A stretch of 49,214 bases of DNA, from NCBI GenBank assembly GCA_943330235.2, contig CALQGY020000015.1:1-49214 (forward strand). Reading direction: 5' to 3'. Positions 26,873-34,871 of this stretch are shown here, one piece after another (position 1 is the first letter of the stretch; each line of letters begins with the position of its first letter). This DNA is from Candidatus Kuenenia stuttgartensis (GTDB lineage Bacteria; Gemmatimonadota; Gemmatimonadetes; Gemmatimonadales; Gemmatimonadaceae). Under the pieces are notes generated by a model. The model saw only the letters and a list, made by a program, of their open reading frames with translations, did not search any database and was not told the origin of the DNA. A program made the translations under genes and the position numbers.

Positions 26873-27775
26873 ATGAGCGCTTCGGTTCCACGTCCTACTG
26901 TTCGCGTGAGCGGCTTCATGGCGATCCTGACGGTTGTGTCGGGTTGCGCGCCGCGCGTGGTGCCCTTGCCGATTCCGGCGCCTTCTACGGCACCAGCGGC
27001 ACCAGTACCGGTGGTGGTGCCAACCGCCACGCGGTACAGCGTTCCGGGGCTGGTCACCGACACCCGGTATGGCATAGAGAGCATCGCGCAGTTGGAGCGC
27101 GATAGCGCCGGGCGGCGCGACGTGCAGAGCATCACCAGTCGCGCGCAGACCACGGTGCGACTGCGTCGCACCCAGGACGGCGCATTTTCAGGAAGCGGCC
27201 GCATCATCGGCTATTCGGTGTCATCGGCGCTCTCGGCCACGCCCATTGTGATCGACAGCCTGCGCTTTCAGACGGTCCTCGATCCGACGGCATTGCGTGT
27301 GGCGATGCAACCGCCTCTCGCGAACGAATGCGACCGGCCGGAAACCGGCGCGTTGTCTTTGGTGCGTGATCTGCTGCTGCGCGTCCCCGGGAGCATTGCG
27401 GTGGGCGATCAGTGGCGGGACAGCACGGTGCAGATCGTGTGCCGGTCGAGTGTGCCGATGATTGTCCGAACCACCAACGCCTATGTCGCGACGGATGCCG
27501 TGCGAGGTCGCGACGGCATGGAGCTGTCCATTCGCCGCACCAGCGTGACGCGCGTGGAGGGGAAGACCACCTCGCCGTGGCGCTCGGTCGATATTACGGG
27601 TACCGGTTCTGCGGTCCTGACGGCCCGGGTGACGGTGAACACCGGTGTCGTCCACATGGTGCAGAGCACCAGCACGCTCACGCTGACGGTCAACGATCTG
27701 TCCTCAACCTCAGCCGTGCGCGCCCAGCAGGTCATCCAGCGTGTCACGTTCAAGGGCGATGTGATCGGCCAGTGA
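26873..27775 (+). CDS. Putative lipoprotein of unknown function
   Basis: No family recognised. The 300-residue product has a signal peptide ending in a lipobox (VVSGC), a proline/alanine-rich linker (about 25-50), then a beta-rich domain. Repeated strand patterns such as TTVRLRRTQDG and VLTARVTVNTGVVHMVQSTSTLTLTV suggest an outer-membrane-associated or cell-surface beta domain. The start at 26873 follows a GGCGGCGG stretch and produces the lipobox; an in-frame start at 26789 adds 28 residues. It is convergent with dnaN, 21 bases apart. Confidence 0.65.
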   Translation: MSASVPRPTVRVSGFMAILTVVSGCAPRVVPLPIPAPSTAPAAPVPVVVPTATRYSVPGLVTDTRYGIESIAQLERDSAGRRDVQSITSRAQTTVRLRRTQDGAFSGSGRIIGYSVSSALSATPIVIDSLRFQTVLDPTALRVAMQPPLANECDRPETGALSLVRDLLLRVPGSIAVGDQWRDSTVQIVCRSSVPMIVRTTNAYVATDAVRGRDGMELSIRRTSVTRVEGKTTSPWRSVDITGTGSAVLTARVTVNTGVVHMVQSTSTLTLTVNDLSSTSAVRAQQVIQRVTFKGDVIGQ

Positions 27776-27796
27776 ACGTGACACGCTGTGTCCGCA

Positions 27797-28909
27797 TCAA
27801 TCCATCAGTCGCAGCGGCATGACCAAGCAGAGATACTTGGCCGGATCATCCCACCCTTCCGGCTCGATGGTCGCTGCCCGTTCCGGCGCCTTGAAGGTCA
27901 GGCGCACCTGCTCGGTGGGCATGTAGCGGAGAATTTCCAGCAAGTACGTGGCATTGAAGCCGATGTCGAGCTGATCGCCGTTGTACTGCACCGGCAATTC
28001 GTCCTGCGCTTCACCGAGATCCGGCGTGGTCACGCTGAACTTCAGCATGCCGGTGTTGAACGACATTTTGATGCGGTGCGTCTGATCGGAGGCGATGACC
28101 GACATGCGCTTGAGGGCGCTGATGAGCGCCGCTTTGTCGGCCAGGCAGTAGCGATCGTTGTCCTTCGGAATCACCTGCTCGTAGTTGGGATACGGCCCTT
28201 CGACGAGTCGCGTGAACACGGAGGTGAACGGCGAGCGGAAGCCGAGGTGGTTATCGCCCCGTGCGATCTCCAGCTCCTCTTCTGCCGGGAAAAGACGACG
28301 GATCTGGTCCAGCGCCTTGGGTGGCACGATTAAGTCGCCTGGCGGTGCCGTGCTGGCCACTACAGGCAGCTCCATCTTGGCAAGCCGATGACCGTTGGTG
28401 GCGACCATGCGCATTTTGTCGTCACGCAATTCCCAGAGCACGCCGTTGAGAATCGGGCGCGACTCCTCGTTGCTGACCGCAAACGCGGTGTGCGAAATGA
28501 GCTTTTGCAGTTCACCCGATTTGACACGCCACGAGTCGTTGAAGCGCACCGTGGGGAAGGTCGGGAACTCATCGCGCGGCAATCCGAGCAGCTTGAATTT
28601 CGAGCGACCGCACTCGAGCGTCACGCGCTGTTCGCCACTGGCGGAGATTTTCACCGGCGACGGCGGGAGCTCGCGCGCAATCTCGCTGAGCTTCTTCGCG
28701 GGAATGGTGATCGCGCCGGGCGATTCGACGTCAGCACTGACCTCGGTGCTGACCGCGATGTCCAGATCGGTCGCCGACAGGCGAATGCCGCGTTCAGTGG
28801 TCTCGATGAGCAGGTTGGCGAGTACAGGCAAGGTTGTTTTTGCCGGCACCGCTGCGGTGACTGCTGCCAGACCTTCTTGGAGTTTCTCGCGCGAGATGGT
28901 GAAGCGCAT
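27797..28909 (-). CDS. dnaN: DNA polymerase III beta subunit (sliding clamp)
   Basis: 370-residue beta clamp made of three similar domains. Family landmarks are the N-terminal MRFTISREKLQEGLAAV, RLSATDLDIAVSTEV near 60, KFKLLGLPRDEFP near 130, NGVLWELRDDKMRMVATNGHRLAKM near 180 and the C-terminal YLCLVMPLRLMD, equivalent to the clamp-binding C-terminal MPMRL. It tethers replicative polymerases to DNA. The ATG start gives the usual N-terminus. It lies downstream of dnaA, separated by 231 bases that contain the origin candidate. Confidence 0.97.
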   Translation of the reverse strand: MRFTISREKLQEGLAAVTAAVPAKTTLPVLANLLIETTERGIRLSATDLDIAVSTEVSADVESPGAITIPAKKLSEIARELPPSPVKISASGEQRVTLECGRSKFKLLGLPRDEFPTFPTVRFNDSWRVKSGELQKLISHTAFAVSNEESRPILNGVLWELRDDKMRMVATNGHRLAKMELPVVASTAPPGDLIVPPKALDQIRRLFPAEEELEIARGDNHLGFRSPFTSVFTRLVEGPYPNYEQVIPKDNDRYCLADKAALISALKRMSVIASDQTHRIKMSFNTGMLKFSVTTPDLGEAQDELPVQYNGDQLDIGFNATYLLEILRYMPTEQVRLTFKAPERAATIEPEGWDDPAKYLCLVMPLRLMD

Positions 28910-29140
28910 GCCCGTTGTGTGGAAGGACTGCTGAAGACTGCTGTTGTTGTTCTTTTAAAAGAAAAAACCAGTAGCAGTAGTAGGCGATGTGGGCTTGTTG
29001 ACAGACGCCGCAAACTACGTCACTCGAACGACTTTCGCCACGCCTGCTGATGTGCATTCGATGTCGAGAGGTATCGAATCTCCGCACTCATCCACGTTGG
29101 GGGTGCCTGGCGTGTGGATGACTGTGGACGTTTTGGGGAT
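28910..29140. other. oriC: Replication origin candidate (oriC, unwinding region)
   Basis: The dnaA-dnaN spacer, read from dnaA toward dnaN, has DnaA-box-like sites TGTGGATGA (29113-29121, 8/9 match), TGTGGACGT (29123-29131, 6/9) and TCATCCACG (29088-29096, 7/9). Then come five trinucleotides CAG-TAG-CAG-TAG-TAG (28969-28983), read 3'-GAT/GAC-5', which fit the DnaA-trio. Next is an AT-rich stretch (28940-28968) with the palindrome TTCTTTTAAAAGAA. The order and strand are those of the B. subtilis unwinding region. A perfect DnaA box also lies on the other side of dnaA. Confidence 0.75.
28969..28983 (+). promoter_or_regulatory. DnaA-trio-like triplet run
   Basis: Five contiguous triplets, CAG TAG CAG TAG TAG, abut an AT-rich tract on the dnaN side and face DnaA-box-like sites on the dnaA side. 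On this strand, read 3' to 5' away from the boxes, they become GAT GAT GAC GAT GAC, close to the trio motif that guides DnaA onto single-stranded DNA. Two positions have C in place of T. Confidence 0.6.
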
Positions 29141-30559
29141 TCAGGTGCCCATGAGGCCAGTTGTCCGCAGGGTTTCCAACATGGTTCTGACCTTCAACAC
29201 CCGCTCCGCAAAACCCGGTTCGCCGGCCATATCTTCGGCCACCCGGTCCAGCGAATGGATGACCGTGGAGTGATCGCGTCCGCCAAAGGCGTTCCCGATC
29301 TCGACCAATTGAAGGGCCAGCAGCTCTCGGCACAGCGACATGGCCACCTGGCGCGGTGTGGTGAGCTGCTTGGTGCGTGTCTTGGAGCGGAGGCCGTCCG
29401 GGGTGACTCCCCATTCGCGGGAGACGACCTGCTGGATGGTCGCGACCGTAATGGTGGTGGGGGGGACATCCGGGAAGTCAGACGACGCGCCCCCGCGGAG
29501 CTTGTCCCGCAGCGCTTCCCGGGCCAGGTCCACCGAGATCTCGCGGTGCTTGAGCGACGCGTAGGCGAGCAGTTTGATGATGGACCCTTCGAGTTCGCGC
29601 ACCGAGGACTTCACATGTTGCGCGATGAACTCGATGACCTCATCGGGGATGGTCAGTTCGAGGTGATCGAGGCTGGCCTTCTTCCGGAGGATCGCAATGC
29701 GGTGTTCGAGATCGGGCGAGTCGATGTTGGCGACCATGCCCCACTCGAACCGGGAGACGAGGCGCGCTTCCAGCCCCGGAATGTCTTTGGGGGGACGATC
29801 CGAGGTGAGGACGACCTGGCGACCGGCTTCGTAGATGGCATTGAAGGTGTGGAAGAATTCTTCCTGCGTGCCTTCCTTACCCTTCAGGAACTGGACGTCG
29901 TCGACGAGGAGGAGGTCGATTTCGCGGAAGCGGCGCCGGAAATCGCCCATCTGTCCGGCTTGAATGGCGCCGACGAACTCATTGGTGAACTGCTCCGTCC
30001 CGACGTAGGCGAGCCGCAGCGAGGGGGTTCGCCGCATGAGTTCGTGGGCGATCCCCTGCATGAGGTGCGTCTTGCCGAGGCCGGTGTCGCCGTAGATGAA
30101 CAGCGGATTGTAGACCTTACCGGGCGCTTGGGCGGCGGCTTGGGCGGCGGCGGCGGCGACGTCATTGGACTTGCCGATGACGAACTGATCGAACGTGTAT
30201 CTCGGGTTGAGTGGCGTTGAGATACGCGATTGATGCTGTGTTACTGGCGCCGGTGTTGGCGCGGCGGGCGGCTGGACGAACATGTCCATCTGCACGCGGC
30301 CGACGCGCTCTTCGTGCACGCGGAAGCGCACTTTGAGCGGGTGCCCGAGGGCGACGGCGGCGAAGCTGGTCAGGAGATCGGCGTGCTTGGACTCGTTCCA
30401 GTCCGCGGAGAACTGATCCGGGGCCCCGATCATGAGGGTATCGCCTTCAACGGCCAGCGCCTCGGTGGGCTCAAGCCAGGTGCGGTACGTCTGCTCCGGG
30501 AGTACCTGCCGCGCGCGTTGGCGGAGGCGGTCCCAGAGTTCGGCTGGCGAAAGCGACAT
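29141..30559 (-). CDS. dnaA: Replication initiator DnaA
   Basis: 472-residue initiator. Domain I is at about 1-85 ([24 protein letters not shown]), followed by a proline-rich domain II. Domain III is an AAA+ ATPase with Walker [12 protein letters not shown] near 156-166, Walker [10 protein letters not shown] and the sensor region [23 protein letters not shown]. Domain IV has the DNA-binding signature [15 protein letters not shown]. The ATG at 30559 gives a normal N-terminus; the open frame runs to 31069 through non-conserved sequence. The perfect DnaA box at 30612-30620, 53 bases upstream, suggests autoregulation. Confidence 0.97.
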   Translation of the reverse strand: MSLSPAELWDRLRQRARQVLPEQTYRTWLEPTEALAVEGDTLMIGAPDQFSADWNESKHADLLTSFAAVALGHPLKVRFRVHEERVGRVQMDMFVQPPAAPTPAPVTQHQSRISTPLNPRYTFDQFVIGKSNDVAAAAAQAAAQAPGKVYNPLFIYGDTGLGKTHLMQGIAHELMRRTPSLRLAYVGTEQFTNEFVGAIQAGQMGDFRRRFREIDLLLVDDVQFLKGKEGTQEEFFHTFNAIYEAGRQVVLTSDRPPKDIPGLEARLVSRFEWGMVANIDSPDLEHRIAILRKKASLDHLELTIPDEVIEFIAQHVKSSVRELEGSIIKLLAYASLKHREISVDLAREALRDKLRGGASSDFPDVPPTTITVATIQQVVSREWGVTPDGLRSKTRTKQLTTPRQVAMSLCRELLALQLVEIGNAFGGRDHSTVIHSLDRVAEDMAGEPGFAERVLKVRTMLETLRTTGLMGT

Positions 30560-30611
30560 CAGCGGGGGCGAGAGACGGAAGAGCGACGGGGGGCGAAGGT
30601 ATCCCTCCGCG

Positions 30612-30620
30612 TGTGGATAA
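30612..30620 (-). promoter_or_regulatory. Perfect DnaA box
   Basis: TGTGGATAA is the complement of the consensus TTATCCACA, 53 bases upstream of the dnaA start in the dnaA-rpmH spacer. It could take part in a bipartite origin and in dnaA autorepression. Confidence 0.8.
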
Positions 30621-30686
30621 GTCAATCGTGTGACGTTCGTGAGTCCAAACCAGTTCTGCGGTTTGTTGCGGGGACGGTTCATGTCC

Positions 30687-30716
30687 TTGACCGAAAGCCA
30701 TGTCCTGACGTATGTT
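30687..30716 (+). promoter_or_regulatory. Sigma-70-type promoter of rpmH-rnpA-yidD-yidC
   Basis: TTGACC (30687-30692) and TATGTT (30711-30716) are separated by 18 bases. Transcription would begin near 30723, about 85 bases before the rpmH start. Confidence 0.65.
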
Positions 30717-30808
30717 ACGCGGCTGCACCTCACAACGAACTCCGTACACCGCACTTGGTGCGCCGGTCGGTCCCCGATCGCCGCGCACAAGCACTTCAGA
30801 GAGTACTC

Positions 30809-30973
30809 ATGGGCAAGCCCACTTATCGTCCGCGCAACACGCGTCGTATCCGCAAGCATGGCTTCCGTGCTCGCATGGAGACGAAGTGGGGTCGCGAAGT
30901 TCTCAGCCGCCGCCGCCGCAAGGGTCGCAAGCAGATCTCTGTGCGGATTCCGTCGAAGTACGCCGGAGCCTGA
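30809..30973 (+). CDS. rpmH: 50S ribosomal protein L34
   Basis: 54-residue basic ribosomal protein L34. It begins [23 protein letters not shown], then [19 protein letters not shown]. Typical L34 has 44-46 residues; here a tail ending in [11 protein letters not shown] adds about eight. It contains the KHGFR core. The gene lies fully inside the open frame used by rnpA (different frame), as in Thermus. It is the first gene of the rpmH-rnpA-yidD-yidC-mnmE group. Confidence 0.95.
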   Translation: MGKPTYRPRNTRRIRKHGFRARMETKWGREVLSRRRRKGRKQISVRIPSKYAGA

Positions 30974-31337
30974 GTCGGTTCCTGAGTCGCGTCCGTTTCC
31001 GCGTGCGCAACGACTGACACGCGGGAGCGAGATCGCCACTGTTCGGCAGGAAGGGAAGCGCGTGCGCACCGCCGTGATGGACGTGCGCGCAAACGCTTCC
31101 CTTCTCGCGTCCGTACGGGTCGGTATCGTCGTCCCGCGCTACAAACACAGCGCGGTCGATCGTAACCGCCTCAAGCGGCGCCTGCGCGAGCTGGTCCGAC
31201 TCGAGTGGCTGCCGTTGCTGCCGCCGATGGACTTGGTCGTCCGCGTGATTCCACCAGCGTATGACCGCGACTTCGACACGCTGCGCGCCGAGGTCCGTCA
31301 AGCCGGGCAACGCCTGCTGCGGCTATGGACTCGCTGA
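30858..31337 (+). CDS. rnpA: RNase P protein component, probably starting inside rpmH
   Basis: The conserved RnpA core runs from [18 protein letters not shown] (helix 1 and first strand) through [27 protein letters not shown], the RNR box that binds RNase P RNA. No ATG, GTG or TTG precedes this core after the rpmH stop; a CTG near 31011 is the only weak alternative. The first suitable starts in frame are ATG 30858 and GTG 30867, both inside rpmH. ATG 30858 gives 159 residues, with an Ala/Arg-rich N-terminal extension of about 50 residues. The frame stays open back to 30630. The stop overlaps yidD. Confidence 0.8.
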   Translation: MASVLAWRRSGVAKFSAAAAARVASRSLCGFRRSTPEPESVPESRPFPRAQRLTRGSEIATVRQEGKRVRTAVMDVRANASLLASVRVGIVVPRYKHSAVDRNRLKRRLRELVRLEWLPLLPPMDLVVRVIPPAYDRDFDTLRAEVRQAGQRLLRLWTR

Positions 31338-31561
31338 CCGTCCGTCGCGTCCCGCGCCTCGTGCTGATCGCGGCGGTGCGCGCGTATCAACTGGTACTGT
31401 CGCCCATCTTCGGCGGTGCCTGCCGTTATTATCCTTCGTGTTCCGCGTACGCGATCGAGGCGCTCGAGCGCCACGGGGCGCTTCGTGGGGGATGGCTCGC
31501 AATGCGACGCATTGCGAGATGCCATCCGTTCCGGCCCGGGGGCTTCGACCCGGTCCCTTGA
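31325..31561 (+). CDS. yidD: Membrane protein insertion efficiency factor YidD
   Basis: 78-residue YidD. The diagnostic core is [40 protein letters not shown], here [17 protein letters not shown] then [19 protein letters not shown], with three cysteines and an amphipathic N-terminal helix. It ends with [13 protein letters not shown]. It assists YidC/Sec-dependent membrane insertion at the inner face of the membrane. The start overlaps the rnpA stop by 13 bases, as is common in this gene order, and yidC follows after 19 bases. Confidence 0.95.
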   Translation: MDSLTVRRVPRLVLIAAVRAYQLVLSPIFGGACRYYPSCSAYAIEALERHGALRGGWLAMRRIARCHPFRPGGFDPVP

Positions 31562-31580
31562 AGCTGACTTCGACGTAATC

Positions 31581-33311
31581 ATGGAACCTCGCCGCATCAT
31601 CCTCGCCGTCGTCCTGATGGCGGCGGTCCTCGTCGTCACTCCGTTCATCTTCCCGACGCCGAAGACGGTGCCGAGTGGTGTGCCGGTGGCCACGGACACC
31701 CTCCGCCGCGCCGATAGTTCATTACGCGCCGCCTTTGACAACAAGGCCGCGACCGCCGGCGCCAGTGCTGCGGCAAGCGACGTGGCCACTGCCGCGTCCG
31801 CTGCCGCGTCCGCTGCCGGCGCGACGCCGGCCTCGGCGCTCGCTGCCGCCCCGGTCGTCCTCCCGATCGACACCGCCGTCGTCATCACGCCGCGCGCGAC
31901 GTATCGCACGTCCAATCGCGGCGCTGCTCTCGTTGGGGCGCAGATGACGCAGTATCCGTCGCTCTCCAACCGCGGTCGCACGAAGGGCGGTCCGGTGGAG
32001 CTGGCCAATGCCGGCGATGCGTTACTCGCGTTCCGACTGGTGGTGCCGGGCGACACGGTCCGCCTGGATCGCGAAGTGTTCCACAGCACGCGGACGGAAG
32101 AGAATGGCCGCGTGATGATCAAATACGATGCGACCGTGGCCGCTCGTGCGGTGACGATCACGTACTCGTTCTTGCCGGACAGCTATCGCGTCAACGTGGC
32201 CGCCACGGTGGCCGACGCCGCGGCCAACACGTTCCTGCTGGTCGATCTGCCGCCGGCGTTCCACTCCGCCGAAGCCGACACCACGGAAGACCATTCGCAT
32301 CTGGCGTATGCGTACAAGCCGGATGTGCAAAATGCCAAGGGCATCACGTTCCGCTCCATCGATCCGGGCGAACGCAAAATCATTGCGGGGCCGCTCACCT
32401 GGGCCGTCGCGAAGAGCAAGTATTTCCTCGTGGGCGCGCTGGTCCCGAAGGGACAGCCCGGATTTGCGGAAATCGATGTGACTGGTGGCGTGCGGACGGC
32501 CAAGCAGGCCACGCGCGCGCAGGCGACCGCCGTGGTGCCTCTCGTGAATGGCGCCACGTCATTTGAAGTGTACGCCGGCCCGCAGGAGTTCACGCGACTG
32601 GTCGCGATGGGCCGCGAGTTCGAGACGTCCAATCCGTACGGCGGCTGGCTGCAAGGTGTTGTGCAGCCCTTCGCGACCATCATCATCAAGCTGCTGCTCT
32701 GGATGAAGACCACGCTGGGGCTCGGCTACGGCTGGATTCTCGTGATCTTCGGCGTGTCCGTCCGCATCATCCTCTGGCCGCTCAACCAGAAGGCCATGCG
32801 CAGCTCAATGGCCATGCAGCGGCTGCAGCCGGAGTTGCAGGCCATTCAGGCGAAGTACAAGAACGATCCGCAGAAGTTGCAGTCGGAAATGATGCTGCTC
32901 TACAAGGCGCATGGCATGAGTCCGTTCAGCTCACTGTCCGGATGTCTCCCGATGCTGATTCCGCTGCCGGTGTTCTTCGCGCTCTTCTTCGTCTTCCAGA
33001 ACACCATCGAATTCCGCGGCGTCTCGTTCCTCTGGTTGCCCGACATCTCGGTGAAGGATCCGATCTACGTGCTGCCGGTAGTGGTGGCTATCACTGCGAT
33101 GGTGCTGTCGTGGATCGGCATGAAGGGTGTGAAGGCGAACGAGCAGCAGAAGATGATGATGTATCTGATGCCCGCGATGATGCTGTTCATCTTCTTCAAC
33201 ATGGCGTCGGGGCTCAACCTGTACTATCTCGTGCAGAACCTCGCGTCGTTGCCGCAGCAGTGGCTCATCTCGAAGGAACGCGGGCGCAACGCGCCGCTCG
33301 TGCAGGGATGA
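31581..33311 (+). CDS. yidC: Membrane protein insertase YidC
   Basis: 576-residue insertase of the Gram-negative type. There is an N-terminal signal-anchor (about 6-26), a low-complexity Ala/Ser linker (about 50-80), and a large periplasmic beta-sandwich domain (about 100-340). The conserved insertase core follows, with five helices: GYGWILVIFGVSVRIILWPLNQKAMRSSMAMQRLQPEL, KMMMYLMPAMMLFIFFNMASGLNLYY and related segments. The ATG at 31581 is used; an upstream open frame to 31416 overlaps yidD. The linker has two 12-base repeats (31789-31812). Confidence 0.96.
   Translation: MEPRRIILAVVLMAAVLVVTPFIFPTPKTVPSGVPVATDTLRRADSSLRAAFDNKAATAGASAAASDVATAASAAASAAGATPASALAAAPVVLPIDTAVVITPRATYRTSNRGAALVGAQMTQYPSLSNRGRTKGGPVELANAGDALLAFRLVVPGDTVRLDREVFHSTRTEENGRVMIKYDATVAARAVTITYSFLPDSYRVNVAATVADAAANTFLLVDLPPAFHSAEADTTEDHSHLAYAYKPDVQNAKGITFRSIDPGERKIIAGPLTWAVAKSKYFLVGALVPKGQPGFAEIDVTGGVRTAKQATRAQATAVVPLVNGATSFEVYAGPQEFTRLVAMGREFETSNPYGGWLQGVVQPFATIIIKLLLWMKTTLGLGYGWILVIFGVSVRIILWPLNQKAMRSSMAMQRLQPELQAIQAKYKNDPQKLQSEMMLLYKAHGMSPFSSLSGCLPMLIPLPVFFALFFVFQNTIEFRGVSFLWLPDISVKDPIYVLPVVVAITAMVLSWIGMKGVKANEQQKMMMYLMPAMMLFIFFNMASGLNLYYLVQNLASLPQQWLISKERGRNAPLVQG
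31789..31812 (+). repeat. 12-base tandem duplication in yidC
   Basis: CTGCCGCGTCCG is repeated twice exactly, in frame, encoding part of the Ala/Ser-rich linker after the signal-anchor. Confidence 0.8.
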
Positions 33312-33329
33312 CGCGGGGATGATCCGGAC

Positions 33330-34784
33330 ATGACGCACATGCCATCCGTGCGCAGTGCGATGATCATGGCCGGTGGCGACGAGACGATTGTGGCGTGCGC
33401 GACCGCGGAAGGGCGCGGTGCGCTGACGATGATCCGGATGACAGGGGCGCGTGCGATCGAGATCGCACGCGCCCTTGGCGCATCCGCGCTCAAGCCCCGC
33501 GTGAGTACGCGCGTGATGCTGCACCACCCGACGACCGGCGCGCATCTGGACGACGCGCTGGTCACCGCATTCATGGGCCCGCACTCATTCACTGGCGAAG
33601 ACGTGGTGGAGTACTCCGTGCACGGGGGACGCGTCGTGTCCGCGCTGGTCATCGCGGCCTGCGTGGCCGCCGGTGCGCGACCGGCGTTGCCGGGTGAGTT
33701 CACGCGCCGCGCGGTCATCAACGGCAAGCTGGATTTAGTGCAGGCGGAGGCCGTCGCCGATCTCATCGATGCGCGAACGGTGGCCATGCAGCAGCAGGCG
33801 CTGGCCCAACTGGATGGCGGCCTGTCGCGGCGGCTGCTCGCCTTACGTGATCGGGTGATTCACGTCGAGGCACTGCTGGCGTATGACATCGACTTCCCCG
33901 ACGAAGACGACGGGCCGATCGCGCCGGCGCGCATTCATGCGGCCGCCACAGCGCTGTTGTCGTCCATCGACGCACTCCTGGCCACCGCGCCGCGCGCGGC
34001 GATGCTGCGCGATGGTGCGCTGGTGGTCATTGCCGGCCCACCCAATGCCGGCAAGTCGTCACTGTTCAACGCGCTGCTGGGAGAATCGCGCGCGCTGGTG
34101 ACACCGATTGCCGGGACCACGCGGGATGCGATCGATGCGGTGATGGATCGCGCACCGGTGCCGCTTCGGTTGGTCGATACGGCGGGGCTTCGGCAGACCG
34201 ACGACACACTGGAGCAGCTGGGTATTGAAGTGAGCCTGCGCTTTCTAGCGCAGGCCCAGGTGGTGTTGGCGTGCGGTGCGACACCCGACGAGGTGACCCG
34301 CGCTATCGACGCGGTGCGCCCGCGGACCGGCGCGGTGATCGTGCCGGTTCACACCAAGTGCGATCTGGCGAGCGGTGCGATGGAGCGCGATGCCGCGCGG
34401 GATGTCGCGTCGAATGCCCCCTCCAATGCCGCGTCGAATGTTGCGTGGTGCTATGCGAGCGCGGAAACGGGCGAGGGACTGGCCCACCTTCTGATGGTGA
34501 TCGACGCGCAGGTCGCACCGGCGGCGCCTTCCCATGACGGGTCGCCGAGCGCCGTGCTGAGCGAGGAGGTCGTGGTGACGCGGGAACGCCACCAGCGTGG
34601 GCTCCGCGAGGCGGCCGAGGAGATCCAGCAGTTCATAGAGGGATGGGGGAGCGGCGCGCTCCCGGCCACGGTGGCGGCGGTCCATCTGCACGGCGCGCGC
34701 GATTCGCTGGCCGGGTTAGTGGGGGCGATCGGGACGGAGGACGTCCTGGATCGGGTGTTCCGCGACTTCTGTATTGGGAAATGA
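33330..34784 (+). CDS. mnmE: tRNA modification GTPase MnmE (TrmE)
   Basis: 484-residue GTPase that, with MnmG, installs the cmnm5 group on U34 of tRNAs. The N-terminal folate-binding domain includes DETIVACATAEGRGALTMIRMTG. A helical domain with the G domain inserted follows: G1 GPPNAGKSS near 230, G2 TTRDAIDAVMD, G3 DTAGLRQTDD and a G4 TKCD that replaces the usual NKxD. The C-terminus ends in FCIGK, with the functional cysteine of the CxGK motif. The first ATG at 33330 is used; 33360 is an alternative. Its usual neighbour mnmG is not in the window. Confidence 0.95.
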   Translation: MTHMPSVRSAMIMAGGDETIVACATAEGRGALTMIRMTGARAIEIARALGASALKPRVSTRVMLHHPTTGAHLDDALVTAFMGPHSFTGEDVVEYSVHGGRVVSALVIAACVAAGARPALPGEFTRRAVINGKLDLVQAEAVADLIDARTVAMQQQALAQLDGGLSRRLLALRDRVIHVEALLAYDIDFPDEDDGPIAPARIHAAATALLSSIDALLATAPRAAMLRDGALVVIAGPPNAGKSSLFNALLGESRALVTPIAGTTRDAIDAVMDRAPVPLRLVDTAGLRQTDDTLEQLGIEVSLRFLAQAQVVLACGATPDEVTRAIDAVRPRTGAVIVPVHTKCDLASGAMERDAARDVASNAPSNAASNVAWCYASAETGEGLAHLLMVIDAQVAPAAPSHDGSPSAVLSEEVVVTRERHQRGLREAAEEIQQFIEGWGSGALPATVAAVHLHGARDSLAGLVGAIGTEDVLDRVFRDFCIGK

Positions 34785-34791
34785 CGTCGCC

Positions 34792-34866
34792 GCGGTTGCC
34801 GCTACAGCGGTTGCCGCAACTGCGGTTGCCGCAAAAACGGTTGCCGCAAAAACGGCGACCGCGACT
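34792..34866. repeat. 15-base tandem repeat, five units
   Basis: The unit GCGGTTGCCGCAAAA (with variants in the last bases) is repeated five times immediately after the mnmE stop, with a shortened sixth start. It is noncoding and lies between mnmE and the convergent protease-like gene. Confidence 0.9.
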
Positions 34867-34871
34867 GACGG

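Noticed and set aside
34350..34365. MnmE G4 change (TKCD instead of NKxD) as a sign of inactivation
   Set aside because: TKxD is a tolerated variant in GTPases and the other G motifs and CxGK are intact.
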